62,201 nt of DNA from Nitrospiraceae bacterium (GTDB taxonomy: Bacteria > Nitrospirota > Thermodesulfovibrionia > UBA6902). Under the pieces are notes generated by a model that was given only the letters and a program-made list of their open reading frames with translations, did no database searches and was not told where the DNA came from. Position 1 is the first letter of the stretch, and every line of letters begins with the position of its first letter. The DNA lies in assembly GCA_020356065.1 (NCBI GenBank), contig CP070632.1:964122-1026322 (forward strand). Direction: 5' to 3'. This document shows, piece by piece, positions 54,268 through 62,201 of the stretch. The translations under genes were made by a program, and so were the position numbers.

Positions 54268-54648
54268 TCACGTGAGAGTAAAGGCGGTTCTGTTCTGATG
54301 AATCATTTTGTACGTGTTGACCAGATCACGGTATTCCTGTGAAGTGTGGAGTAATCTTACCCCAAGTCCATCATAATGATCACTGGATTTAGACATCCTT
54401 CTCACCTCCACAGTGACTTTGAAAATCTTGTTCTTCAGATGAAGAATGATCTCAAGAGTGGAATCAAAGGGAAAACTCATTTTCCCTGTTTTGATAAACA
54501 TGCCGTCTTCGGATATATTGGTGACTGTCCCTTTATAGTCCGTATGCAAGCAGGTAAACCTTACCTTGAAATTAGAAGGCACACGTTTGTATTTTCTCTT
54601 TTCCCTGTTTTCCGTCAGCATAGTTTTGCTTTCCTTACGTGCTTTCAT
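54268..54648 (-). CDS. PilZ-domain protein (126 aa)
   Basis: The c-di-GMP-binding pattern is present: RKYKRV near residue 18, then GTVTNISEDGMFIKTG (NxSxxG). The last part has the GLGVRLLH strand. The start at 54648 overlaps the stop of the upstream PilZ gene (ATGA), which favours it. ATG 54621, with AAGGA upstream, is an alternative. It forms a two-gene PilZ unit with its neighbour. Confidence 0.82.
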   Translation of the reverse strand: MKARKESKTMLTENREKRKYKRVPSNFKVRFTCLHTDYKGTVTNISEDGMFIKTGKMSFPFDSTLEIILHLKNKIFKVTVEVRRMSKSSDHYDGLGVRLLHTSQEYRDLVNTYKMIHQNRTAFTLT

Positions 54649-55097
54649 AGTACGGCCATGTCTACAGTTTTTCTGTTACGCACGATATTCAGCCACATGT
54701 CATATGCATAATCCAGAACTTCACTTTTTGCTTCACTATCCATACTGACTATTTTTACACCGGTCAGGCATCTGTTATCTACCTGCTGTTTCCACATAAC
54801 ATCTGCCAAAAGCGGATATGATTCACTGTCAGGAATTTCAATCGCTAACTCGATTCTGTCATTTGGCATGAGATCATTACTGTCGGTCTCAAAACAAAGT
54901 CCATTTCGGGAAAGATTCTTTGTAGTACCTGTAAGGCTTTGTCCCCCATTCTGCAAGTTATCCAGTGTTACTCTTAATGGTACGTCAAATCTAAAATAAC
55001 TTCTTCTGTTGGGCAGCATCTCTACCTCCAATTTGATCACCTGCTTATTATCAGGCAGTTTAATATGAAATCTCTCTCCTTCCTGTATCAAAAGCAA
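54645..55097 (-). CDS. PilZ-domain protein (150 aa)
   Basis: The N-terminal 30 residues form a YcgR-like extension fragment. The PilZ domain follows with RRSYFRFDVPLRV and TTKNLSRNGLCFE (NxSxxG present). GVKIVSMD closes the barrel and a helical tail follows. It overlaps the downstream PilZ gene by 4 bp. The pair likely reads c-di-GMP together; no cyclase or phosphodiesterase gene is in the window. Confidence 0.8.
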   Translation of the reverse strand: MLLIQEGERFHIKLPDNKQVIKLEVEMLPNRRSYFRFDVPLRVTLDNLQNGGQSLTGTTKNLSRNGLCFETDSNDLMPNDRIELAIEIPDSESYPLLADVMWKQQVDNRCLTGVKIVSMDSEAKSEVLDYAYDMWLNIVRNRKTVDMAVL

Positions 55098-55476
55098 AAT
55101 CAGTGCCCGAACAAAACACTTTGATTTTAAACGATAATAAAATTGATACGCTATTAAAACCGTTTGGTTTCTGACGGCTAAGTTTAATTTATGACGACCT
55201 GAAACTGAATGCTGCCTTTGAAAATGCCGGGACTGGTTTGCAGCTTAGAGGGTTTTCTGATGATACTTTTGTCATGACCGAAGTCAATTATCGGACATCC
55301 AAAATCTCATGGAATGACGGGATTCTCGATGCGAGTCTGCCCGAGTGTCTCTGCGACCGGGGAGAGTACTGCCGGAATGACGGCAAAACATGGATTAAAT
55401 TACGTTAACTTTGAGGGGTCGCAGATTGCACCCCCTTTTGATCTTACGGAGTTGCTTCATACATACATCTCAATGG
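55098..55476. other. Intergenic region with a diverged repeat
   Basis: No gene is supported in these 379 bp. The segment about 55273-55312 (ATGACCGAAGTCAATTATCG and following) is similar to 54061-54100 inside the MITE-like element (ATGCCCGAAGTCAGTAATCG), so both belong to one dispersed repeat family. Further downstream the segment has the GGAATGACGG style of such repeats. Confidence 0.45.
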
Positions 55477-56829
55477 TTACAGTACAGGAAGTTTTGAAAG
55501 CGCTTCCCTGATTTTTTCTTCAGGATATTCATAATCACTTAGTTTGCCTTCCATATAATCTGAATAGGCCTGAAGGTCCAGATATCCGTGACCGCTCAGA
55601 TTAAACAGAATTGTCTTTTCTTTGCCTTCTTCTTTACATTTCAGCGCTTCATCAATAGCACCTCTGATTGCATGGGCGGTTTCCGGGGCAGGAATAATTG
55701 CCTCGGTGCGTGCAAACTGCATGGCAGCTTCAAATACCGACATCTGGTGATATGCCTGAGCTTCTATCAGGCCGTCTTTATACAGCTGACATACAAGCGG
55801 TGCATCTGCATGATACCGCAAGCCTCCTGCATGTATGCCAGGAGGAATGAAGTCATGTCCAAGCGTGTACATCATGAGGAAAGGGGTAAGTCCGGCAACA
55901 TCTCCAAAATCATATCTGAACTCGCCTTTTGTAAGGGTAGGGCAGGACGCGGGCTCTGCAGCTATTACTCTCAAATCCTTTCCATTTATTTTGTCCTGCA
56001 GAAATGGGAAACTCACACCGGCCAGATTACTGCCTCCGCCGCAACAGCCTATAATAATGTCCGGGTAATCACCGGCAATTTCAAACTGTTTCTTTGCTTC
56101 AAGACCGATAACGGTCTGATGGTGACATACATGATTTAAAACCGAACCAAGTGAGTAATTTGTATCGTCATGAGTAGCGGCGTCTTCAACTGCCTCTGAT
56201 ATTGCAAGGCCTAGACTCCCGGGATTGTCAGGGTCTGCTTCGAGGGCTTTAGTCCCGGTCTGGGTCACTTTTGACGGACTTGGGTGAACTGTGGCACCCC
56301 ATGTCTCCATGGTAATTCTTCTGTACGGTTTCTGATCATAACTCACCCTGACCATATAAACGGTGACATCCATACCGAAGAGGTTACCCGCGAGGGCCAT
56401 GGACGAACCCCACTGTCCGGCACCTGTTTCGGTCGCGATTCTTTTGATGCCAGCCTTTTTATTATAGAAGGCCTGTGGAATGGATGTGTTGGGTTTGTGG
56501 CTTCCTGCCGGGCTTACGCCTTCATATTTATAATAAATCCTTGCTGGTGTCCCAAGGGCCTTTTCCAGCCTGTGAGCCCTGTACAGGGGAGACGGTCTCC
56601 ACAGTGAATATATTTCCAGAACATCCTCAGGGATATCGATCCAGCGTTGCTGGCTAACTTCCTGCTCAATAAGCGCCATGGGAAAAATGGCTGAAAGGTC
56701 ATCAGGTCCGACTGGCTGCCTGGTCCCGGGATGTAAAGGCGGTTTAGGCATGTTGGGCATATCAGCCGTAATGTTATACCACTGTTTTGGCATCTCCTTT
56801 TCAGAAAGAATGATTTTTGTTTCTTTCAT
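55477..56829 (-). CDS. trpB2: TrpB2-type tryptophan synthase beta-like PLP enzyme
   Basis: The PLP lysine is Lys112 in [11 protein letters not shown], and the phosphate-binding loop is [10 protein letters not shown]. The long N-terminus and the ETGAGQWG segment mark the TrpB2 subgroup, which is active without the usual TrpA contacts. It joins indole (or phosphoserine in some members) to serine-derived intermediates. Length 450 is typical of TrpB2. No trpA or other trp gene is nearby, so it may serve indole salvage. Confidence 0.92.
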   Translation of the reverse strand: MKETKIILSEKEMPKQWYNITADMPNMPKPPLHPGTRQPVGPDDLSAIFPMALIEQEVSQQRWIDIPEDVLEIYSLWRPSPLYRAHRLEKALGTPARIYYKYEGVSPAGSHKPNTSIPQAFYNKKAGIKRIATETGAGQWGSSMALAGNLFGMDVTVYMVRVSYDQKPYRRITMETWGATVHPSPSKVTQTGTKALEADPDNPGSLGLAISEAVEDAATHDDTNYSLGSVLNHVCHHQTVIGLEAKKQFEIAGDYPDIIIGCCGGGSNLAGVSFPFLQDKINGKDLRVIAAEPASCPTLTKGEFRYDFGDVAGLTPFLMMYTLGHDFIPPGIHAGGLRYHADAPLVCQLYKDGLIEAQAYHQMSVFEAAMQFARTEAIIPAPETAHAIRGAIDEALKCKEEGKEKTILFNLSGHGYLDLQAYSDYMEGKLSDYEYPEEKIREALSKLPVL

Positions 56830-57150
56830 GGTTCCTCCGTTTATGATGTTAAATATTTAATAACCATACGGGATAATTCGTGAATATTCTGACAAGGTAT
56901 CAGATAATAATATCATATTCGCTTCCATATGTGATTATGTTCGAGTAAAGTTCATGAATATTTGATATGAATACATGTCTGAAATTTGACAAAATCCAGT
57001 AATCAGTTAAATATTTCCAGGCACTGATAGATCAGAACCATTATTTATCAAGAACTTTTAATTTGGCATTTTATTTGCTTTCGTTACAGTAATGTTCTGT
57101 AATGCGGATCGTCATAACACGGGAAATGACCTGAAAGGTGATAAAACGAT
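56830..57150. other. Divergent promoter region between trpB2 and the M15-like gene
   Basis: These 321 bp are AT-rich and non-coding. They should hold both divergent promoters. I see no riboswitch, T-box or convincing operator. Confidence 0.45.
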
Positions 57151-57726
57151 ATGTTAGATACGCACATGGACCGCAGAAACATTATCAGATTGGGTCTGAT
57201 AGGGATTGCTTCTGTAATATGTTCTGGAAATGCACATGCAATGCAAAAGTTTATGCGTCTGGGAGCTTATTCAGCCGAAACAAGAATAATCTGTATTCAT
57301 AATCTTCATACAAAAGAAACAATGCAAACAGTTTACTGGAAAAACGGACAATATATAGATAGTGCGTTAAAGGAGCTCGATTATATTTTCAGGGACCATT
57401 ACAACGGCGCTGTAAAAAGAATAGATAAACGTCTTCTGGACTTTTTATTTGCAATTCAGCAAAAGGTGGGGACCGGGGAACCCTTTCACCTTATTTCAGG
57501 GTACAGATCCAGGAAAACTAACGAACGCCTCAGAAAAAACAATAAAGCTGTTGCAAAAAGAAGCATGCATATTTTTGGCAAAGCAGCTGATATTCGTTTG
57601 CCGGCAGTGGATTTAAGAAAGTTAAGACGTGCCGCATATGAGTTACAGGCCGGAGGTGTAGGATATTATCCCAAATCCGAATTTGTGCACATTGATGCAG
57701 GAAACGTCAGGTTCTGGAGAGGATAA
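57151..57726 (+). CDS. DUF882/M15-like exported peptidase
   Basis: A twin-arginine-like signal (MDRRNIIRLGLIGIASV) leads to a DUF882/YcbK-type domain. The zinc-site pattern is visible: LISGYRSRKTNERL, then HIFGKAADIRL (HxxxxxxD) and FVHIDAGNVRFW. These peptidases trim peptidoglycan peptides in the periplasm. AAAGGTGA precedes the ATG at 57151; the internal ATG at 57166 would leave the twin Arg near the start and is also possible. Confidence 0.88.
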   Translation: MLDTHMDRRNIIRLGLIGIASVICSGNAHAMQKFMRLGAYSAETRIICIHNLHTKETMQTVYWKNGQYIDSALKELDYIFRDHYNGAVKRIDKRLLDFLFAIQQKVGTGEPFHLISGYRSRKTNERLRKNNKAVAKRSMHIFGKAADIRLPAVDLRKLRRAAYELQAGGVGYYPKSEFVHIDAGNVRFWRG

Positions 57727-57730
57727 TTTT

Positions 57731-58039
57731 TCAACTGTTTTTTGAAAATGATTTGCCGGCTGACAATACAATAGTGCCGCAGCCGATACATGCCAGTATC
57801 ACACCTGTTGAAAAAAGATACCTGTAGGGAATTGCCATGATCCCAGTTACATCACTTACCGGGCTGCTGACATGGTCCTGTCCCAGGACAACTACCATAT
57901 TTCCCATGTTCTGAAAGAAGTTAGATGTAAGACATAACTCAGGTACTGGCTTAAACTCGGATATGAACGGTAATGTCGCTGTCGGCAGACATATTCCGAT
58001 GAGCAACAGAATTATTCCAATCTTCTTCGATAATGACAT
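57731..58039 (-). CDS. Small membrane protein of unknown function (102 aa)
   Basis: Two hydrophobic helices (about 6-27 and 74-93) flank a soluble loop of about 45 residues. The ends are basic, and the second helix contains two cysteines. The family is not recognised. It lies 19 bp after the PAPS-reductase-like gene on the same strand and may be co-transcribed with it. Confidence 0.5.
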   Translation of the reverse strand: MSLSKKIGIILLLIGICLPTATLPFISEFKPVPELCLTSNFFQNMGNMVVVLGQDHVSSPVSDVTGIMAIPYRYLFSTGVILACIGCGTIVLSAGKSFSKNS

Positions 58040-58058
58040 AACGATATAAAGTAAAGTC

Positions 58059-58883
58059 CTACATGTACCCCAAGTCCCTGAGTTTACTCATGATCTCTTC
58101 TTTCCCCTGTCCTCGGCCGGCCCGTTCATAGGTGTTTTCTAGGTCCTGCTCCCAGGCGGGAATGTCTGACATCTTGGTCGTTGATCCTTTGGCACCCAGA
58201 GAACGGTAGCCCTGTTTATATAACTCGCAAAAGGGCACTTTATACTTAAACATGAAATCCCAGATATCTCTTTCCTTAAAGTGAAGGATCGGCTGAATAC
58301 GCATATGCGGAGGGACCCGTCTCTCACTGAAATAATCTTCCTCAATTCTTGCTTCCTGCTCGTCCCATCGTATGGCTGTTGCAAGGGCCTTTACATTATT
58401 ATCTTCAAGAAATACATTCATGGCTACGGTTTTCATCAGGTGATTTCCTACAAATGATTCCGGTTCAAAGGGGAATTCTTCTTCGGTAAATTCAAGCACT
58501 TCAATTTCCTGCCTGTTGCGCTCATTGAGTGTGCTGACCTTGATCATATCACCGACCTTTTCTGCTTTATCACTCACATCTGTGTTTTTGGCGATCCTTG
58601 CATCAAGATTCCAGTCATCTTTAAGTTTGTTGAACATGTCCCATATTTCCTCAAACACGTAACCTTCATCAATGAACATGCATTTCGGCATGGGTTTCCC
58701 CAGCTCTTTACAGGCCTCCCTGAAATGCCAGACCATTGTTGTACTGTCCTTTCCGCCTGTCCAGGCAATGGCCATATTGTCAGAACCATATTCTTCTATT
58801 GCTTTTTTAATAATTTTTTTTGAATATTCAATTTTTTCCTCAAGTCCCATCGACATTAATTTTTCCATTTCATTCTGATCCAA
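58059..58883 (-). CDS. PAPS-reductase/CysD family adenylyl-sulfur protein
   Basis: An adenine-nucleotide alpha hydrolase PP-loop, WTGGKDSTT (41-49), replaces the SGGKDS form. The later RWDEQEARIEEDYF, PILHFKERDIWDFM and YRSLGAKGST segments resemble the CysD small subunit of ATP sulfurylase and PAPS reductase. No CysN partner is adjacent and the CysH catalytic cysteine motif is not seen, so the substrate is open. It probably acts on sulfur nucleotides or in RNA thiolation-like chemistry. Confidence 0.8.
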   Translation of the reverse strand: MDQNEMEKLMSMGLEEKIEYSKKIIKKAIEEYGSDNMAIAWTGGKDSTTMVWHFREACKELGKPMPKCMFIDEGYVFEEIWDMFNKLKDDWNLDARIAKNTDVSDKAEKVGDMIKVSTLNERNRQEIEVLEFTEEEFPFEPESFVGNHLMKTVAMNVFLEDNNVKALATAIRWDEQEARIEEDYFSERRVPPHMRIQPILHFKERDIWDFMFKYKVPFCELYKQGYRSLGAKGSTTKMSDIPAWEQDLENTYERAGRGQGKEEIMSKLRDLGYM

Positions 58884-59119
58884 TATGAGCCTCCTTACTA
58901 TTAAGGTTTTTTTTATGAATATATTATAAATAATGGATCTCTACTTTTACCAACATAAATATTGATGGATAAGTAATCAATAGTTTCAATGTTCTGAAAC
59001 TGGGCAGAGAGACTTATAAAATAACTAATCTATGTAATCCGGTGGGTGATTCTGAGAAGTCTGTTAAGAATCGCATTTGGATCTGCGGCTAACGGAAATG
59101 CTAACAGGGGAGATACACA

Positions 59120-59668
59120 TCATGGAATATTAATTATTACTTCAAATGCCCGTGCGGCCGTAAAAATAAACGAATGTGACGGAGTGGAACGCATGTCAAT
59201 ATGCCGTCCCGTAATGTCATCAATAAGTGTCATGGAGTAATTCTGCGGTACTTTTGAAATGTTCCAGGAAATCCTGAACTCAGAATTTAACAGCGAAGAG
59301 TCCGGATCAATATCAACGGTAAAAGGCCAGGTCTTTGTCGTGCCGGAATCATTTGATTTGATATCTCTCCAGAATTCATTATGGGCCCTGTTCCAGTCAT
59401 CATGAGGGAAATAAGCCCTGATACTGCCACCAAACAATGCCGGAGTCTCCCACAGGTTATCGAATCCATCAGTTGCGGTATGGTCTACTCCAAGGGTCAG
59501 AATATTATGTGCATCACCTGACTCAATTTTGACTTGAACATGCCAGTCAGGCTGGGCAAGCAGCGTTGAAGGAATAAAGAGAGCGATTATCAATGTGAAG
59601 AAAATCGCATATCTTAATAGAGAATTGTTTTTAAATGAAATATTCATTTTCATTATATTCTGTTTCAT
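59120..59668 (-). CDS. Exported protein of unknown function (182 aa)
   Basis: A signal peptide ends near residue 38 (STLLAQ). The mature part is beta-rich with repeated Trp/Asp positions (DWHVQVKIESGDAHNILTLG). No known domain is recognised. It lies 15 bp after the large Ig-like surface gene on the same strand and is probably co-expressed with it. Confidence 0.6.
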   Translation of the reverse strand: MKQNIMKMNISFKNNSLLRYAIFFTLIIALFIPSTLLAQPDWHVQVKIESGDAHNILTLGVDHTATDGFDNLWETPALFGGSIRAYFPHDDWNRAHNEFWRDIKSNDSGTTKTWPFTVDIDPDSSLLNSEFRISWNISKVPQNYSMTLIDDITGRHIDMRSTPSHSFIFTAARAFEVIINIP

Positions 59669-59683
59669 GTCATTTTCCCCATT

Positions 59684-62201
59684 CTATTGTGCATATATCC
59701 TTAATGTCGTAGCGACGGTATCGGTTATATAAATATAATACCCCATCCATGGATCAAGTGTTGCCTCAGGTATACCGTTAAATGCCTTAAATGCATAACC
59801 TGGTCCATTACCTTCATATTCATAAATTGCATTGCTTACCCATCCGTTTGCAACTGCCTGACTGTATGTATACTCTGTGCCGCCCCTGACAATAATTACA
59901 TCCTTAAGCTTAATAAACTCACTATAGGGATTACTGATTATTGACCATCCTCCATTTACAGGTATATCGACACTCGCTCTCACGTCATTCCCCATACCTG
60001 CCGGTTCGTCAAGTTTTCGTGGTCCACCATCTGAATAAATGAAATATCCCCTCCCGCCTGATAAGTTTCTATATGTTGAGTCAGACCATTCACCCTGTAT
60101 TCCATTAACCGGGTGATCAGGGCCAAGTGAGTTCCAAGATATACAATACTGATAACCTGAGTCATCCCCCAGAAGCGACAGATATGTCATATTGGACAGG
60201 CTCAGATCCTTGGGCACTCCCACGATATTGTATCCTGGCAAGAGATATACGTCAGGGCCGGACTTATAGCCCGGTGATACAGTGGGCAGGTTTACAGTAG
60301 ATGTATCTCCGGTAGCTGCCTGTGCCTCAAAGAAATATCTTATATCCTCCGCAGGTCCAAACCCGGTCGTATAGGTGTATACTTTACCATCAGAGTAGAC
60401 CGTGTCAAGCGGATCGTCTTCAATCATCGGGTATCCGTAATAACTGTCATTATCTCCAATAAATATCATCGGATAATTGACAGCCGGTGGATCGTCCTGA
60501 TTGTCGATATATATAACTTTAAAGGTGAACTCTGTGGTTGTATTACCGGTATCAGGGTCTAAACCATTGTCATATGGAAAGCTCATAAATGACAGGGAGG
60601 GAAGATCCACCGATGATGTTTCAAATGAGAAACCCATAGGTGATATCATCGGGTTTCCGGCTAAATCCCTAACTCCTGCAGTTACCGTTACAAGGTATGT
60701 TGTTTCGAATGTCTGTCCGCTTGAATTGAATATTGCCTGATTCGCACTGCAGCTTGATAATGCCAGTGAGCCCGAATCTATGTAAATATTTGTTGTATTA
60801 ACAGTGGAACAATCAACATCCTCGCTCCATATAATTGTGATCGGACTGTTCGGATTGACATTCGTTGACAGGTCATTAGGAACAGTGTTGAGGATAGTTA
60901 AAGCCGATCTTTCAATGGTAACCGTATTCCCGGCCACTGGCACCTCAGTATTATTCAGACTGTCAGTAGCCCTGCTCATAACAACATATGTTCCATCTAT
61001 GGGCAGCGGCCAACTGAATGTCCAGTTTACATTTGATCCCGGGCAATTTGAACAGAGAGCAGGTCCCCAGTTATTTCCACCGTCTGTTGAGACCTCAACT
61101 GCAGTGACCGTGATATTATCAGTTGCGGTTCCTGATATCGTGTATGGATCAGGAGTCGAGTTGTTAAAAGACGCTCCATCAGAAGGATCGCTTACTGATG
61201 AGGATGGCCCTGCGTTATCGATATTTATAAATCGATCAGCGCTTATTGCATTATTGCCGGCTAAATCTATAACACGTAGATTTAGATTGTGTTGTCCGTC
61301 GAGAAAACCCGAACCGGTATTAATAGTCAATACTCCTGAGCAGATTTGAGTTCCGGTAGAATATGATATAAGTCCGGTAAAACCTGATCCTGAACCGTCA
61401 ATCGTTGCGTTACAATTTGCTCCATCTGCTATGCCAACTCCGGTTTCAGTGATGAAAGCACTTACATTAATTGAAGCACCGTCCGCATAGAAGGAATTGG
61501 CAGGAGGTGCCGTCCACAAATGGACTGGAGCGGTTCTGTCAATTATCACCTGGTTTCCAGGCACGGGCGTTTCAATGTTACTCGAAGCATCTGTTGCCCT
61601 GCTCATGATTGTATACGTTCCATCTGCCGGCAGCGCCCATGAATATGTCCACGTAACGTTTGTGCCCGGACATCCCGCACATGCAGCCGGAAACCAGTTA
61701 GCCCCACCGTTTGTTGACACCTCAATACCCGAAACAGCAAGATTGTCACTTGCTGTACCACTTATGATATATGGATCCGATGTAGTACTGTTAAATACAG
61801 ATCCATCAGATGGAGTATTTACTGCCGACACAGGCTGTATAAGGTCTGAATTTGCAGTCGTGTACGAGAATGAGAACACTGCACTCATGGGATTACCGGC
61901 AGTATCAGTAATTGTTGTGTCTGCATTTACCGTATACCCGGTCGCTCCAGTTTGTCCGTCCGGAGTAAATACAGCCTGACTTCCACTACATAATGTCAAT
62001 GCCAGTGCAGCTGGTGGACTGATGGTGACCGATGTTGTATTAACTGTCGAACAGTTTATATTTTCACTCCAGTTGATCGTTATAGCGCTGTTTAAAATAA
62101 CATCTGTGGTTCCGTCTGTCGGTACAGTTGACAAGACTGTAGGCGCTGATGCATCAACCGCAACAGTCGGGGGGGTACCGAATGCAGATGATACGTTTCC
62201 T
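59684..62201 (-). CDS. Large secreted multi-domain Ig-like protein, N-terminus beyond the window
   Basis: The frame stays open to the edge at 62201, so the true start is outside. Visible are two SbsA-type Ig-like domains (PTDGTTDVILNSAITINWSE and PNDLSTNVNPNSPITIIWSE). Two more Ig-like repeats have GTASDNLAVSGIEVS and GTATDNITVTAVEVS with paired cysteines (CAGCPG, CSNCPG). The C-terminal 250 residues form a different beta-rich domain without an obvious anchor or sorting signal. At least 839 residues are encoded here. It is probably a surface adhesin or extracellular structural protein. Confidence 0.85.
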   Translation of the reverse strand, partial: GNVSSAFGTPPTVAVDASAPTVLSTVPTDGTTDVILNSAITINWSENINCSTVNTTSVTISPPAALALTLCSGSQAVFTPDGQTGATGYTVNADTTITDTAGNPMSAVFSFSYTTANSDLIQPVSAVNTPSDGSVFNSTTSDPYIISGTASDNLAVSGIEVSTNGGANWFPAACAGCPGTNVTWTYSWALPADGTYTIMSRATDASSNIETPVPGNQVIIDRTAPVHLWTAPPANSFYADGASINVSAFITETGVGIADGANCNATIDGSGSGFTGLISYSTGTQICSGVLTINTGSGFLDGQHNLNLRVIDLAGNNAISADRFINIDNAGPSSSVSDPSDGASFNNSTPDPYTISGTATDNITVTAVEVSTDGGNNWGPALCSNCPGSNVNWTFSWPLPIDGTYVVMSRATDSLNNTEVPVAGNTVTIERSALTILNTVPNDLSTNVNPNSPITIIWSEDVDCSTVNTTNIYIDSGSLALSSCSANQAIFNSSGQTFETTYLVTVTAGVRDLAGNPMISPMGFSFETSSVDLPSLSFMSFPYDNGLDPDTGNTTTEFTFKVIYIDNQDDPPAVNYPMIFIGDNDSYYGYPMIEDDPLDTVYSDGKVYTYTTGFGPAEDIRYFFEAQAATGDTSTVNLPTVSPGYKSGPDVYLLPGYNIVGVPKDLSLSNMTYLSLLGDDSGYQYCISWNSLGPDHPVNGIQGEWSDSTYRNLSGGRGYFIYSDGGPRKLDEPAGMGNDVRASVDIPVNGGWSIISNPYSEFIKLKDVIIVRGGTEYTYSQAVANGWVSNAIYEYEGNGPGYAFKAFNGIPEATLDPWMGYYIYITDTVATTLRIYAQ

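Noticed and set aside
59090-59122. Open frame after the TGA of the 182-aa exported protein
   Set aside because: The tail has no family support and no redox motif; no convincing SECIS-like hairpin seen.

Overview
The window comes from an AT-leaning (roughly 40-45% G+C by eye), Gram-negative, anaerobic, chemolithoautotroph-like bacterium. It carries a carbon monoxide dehydrogenase/acetyl-CoA synthase (Wood-Ljungdahl) operon, a sulfide:quinone oxidoreductase with DsrE/F/H-type sulfur-carrier genes, a type II secretion operon and many PilZ and Crp/Fnr genes. The mix fits Nitrospirota (Thermodesulfovibrionia-like) best. That placement is inference from gene content; no rRNA is present.

Layout: 0.2-1.0 kb, a small orphan protein and a PfpI/DJ-1 protein. 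1.4-12.4 kb, a complete-looking type II secretion operon gspDEFGHIJKLM followed by a gspC-like gene. 12.6-16.7 kb, opposite strand, ntrX-ntrY-DUF4390. 16.8-17.9 kb, hisI, yraN, tRNA-Pro(CGG) and tRNA-Arg(CCT). 18.3-22.5 kb, minus strand, the cell-division/envelope operon ftsE-ftsX-envC-ctpA. 22.7-28.0 kb, minus strand, a sulfur redox operon arsR-dsrE-dsrF-dsrH-sqr-tauE-membrane protein-grdB-like. 28.1-37.9 kb, regulators (DUF2007, two Crp/Fnr, two PilZ), msrA, a Rho-like ATPase, a thioesterase, SelO, an RNase H-like protein, a CBS protein, a NYN ribonuclease and a TPR protein. 38.0-53.8 kb, minus strand, the CODH/ACS operon cooC-porin-acsE-acsD-acsC-fur-acsB-cooS followed by a NuoE/NuoF/ferredoxin/NuoG-like module and a strong terminator. 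54-62 kb, PilZ pair, trpB2, M15-like peptidase, PAPS-reductase family protein and a large secreted Ig-like protein cut by the window edge.

The most striking result is three genes in 13 kb with an in-frame TGA that is best read as selenocysteine. Each has a hairpin of bacterial-SECIS geometry just downstream. (1) A SelO/YdiU protein ends in Ser-Sec-Ser-Ser, like the animal selenoprotein; known bacterial SelO proteins have Cys there. (2) A DsrE/TusD-family protein has Sec at the catalytic sulfur-relay cysteine, in a U-x-x-C motif. (3) A GrdB-family reductase-like protein has a second U-x-x-C motif. Genes 2 and 3 open and close one operon with sqr and tauE, which suggests a selenium-dependent sulfide/persulfide handling system under an ArsR-family regulator. 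Conventional annotation would report all three as shorter proteins ending at TGA. No Sec machinery (selA, selB, selC, selD) lies in this window, so its presence elsewhere in the genome is the key test.

A second theme is a set of intergenic elements built from short degenerate 7-11 nt words in tandem, followed by the reverse complement of the same word. Five of the six lie in spacers of the CODH/ACS operon.
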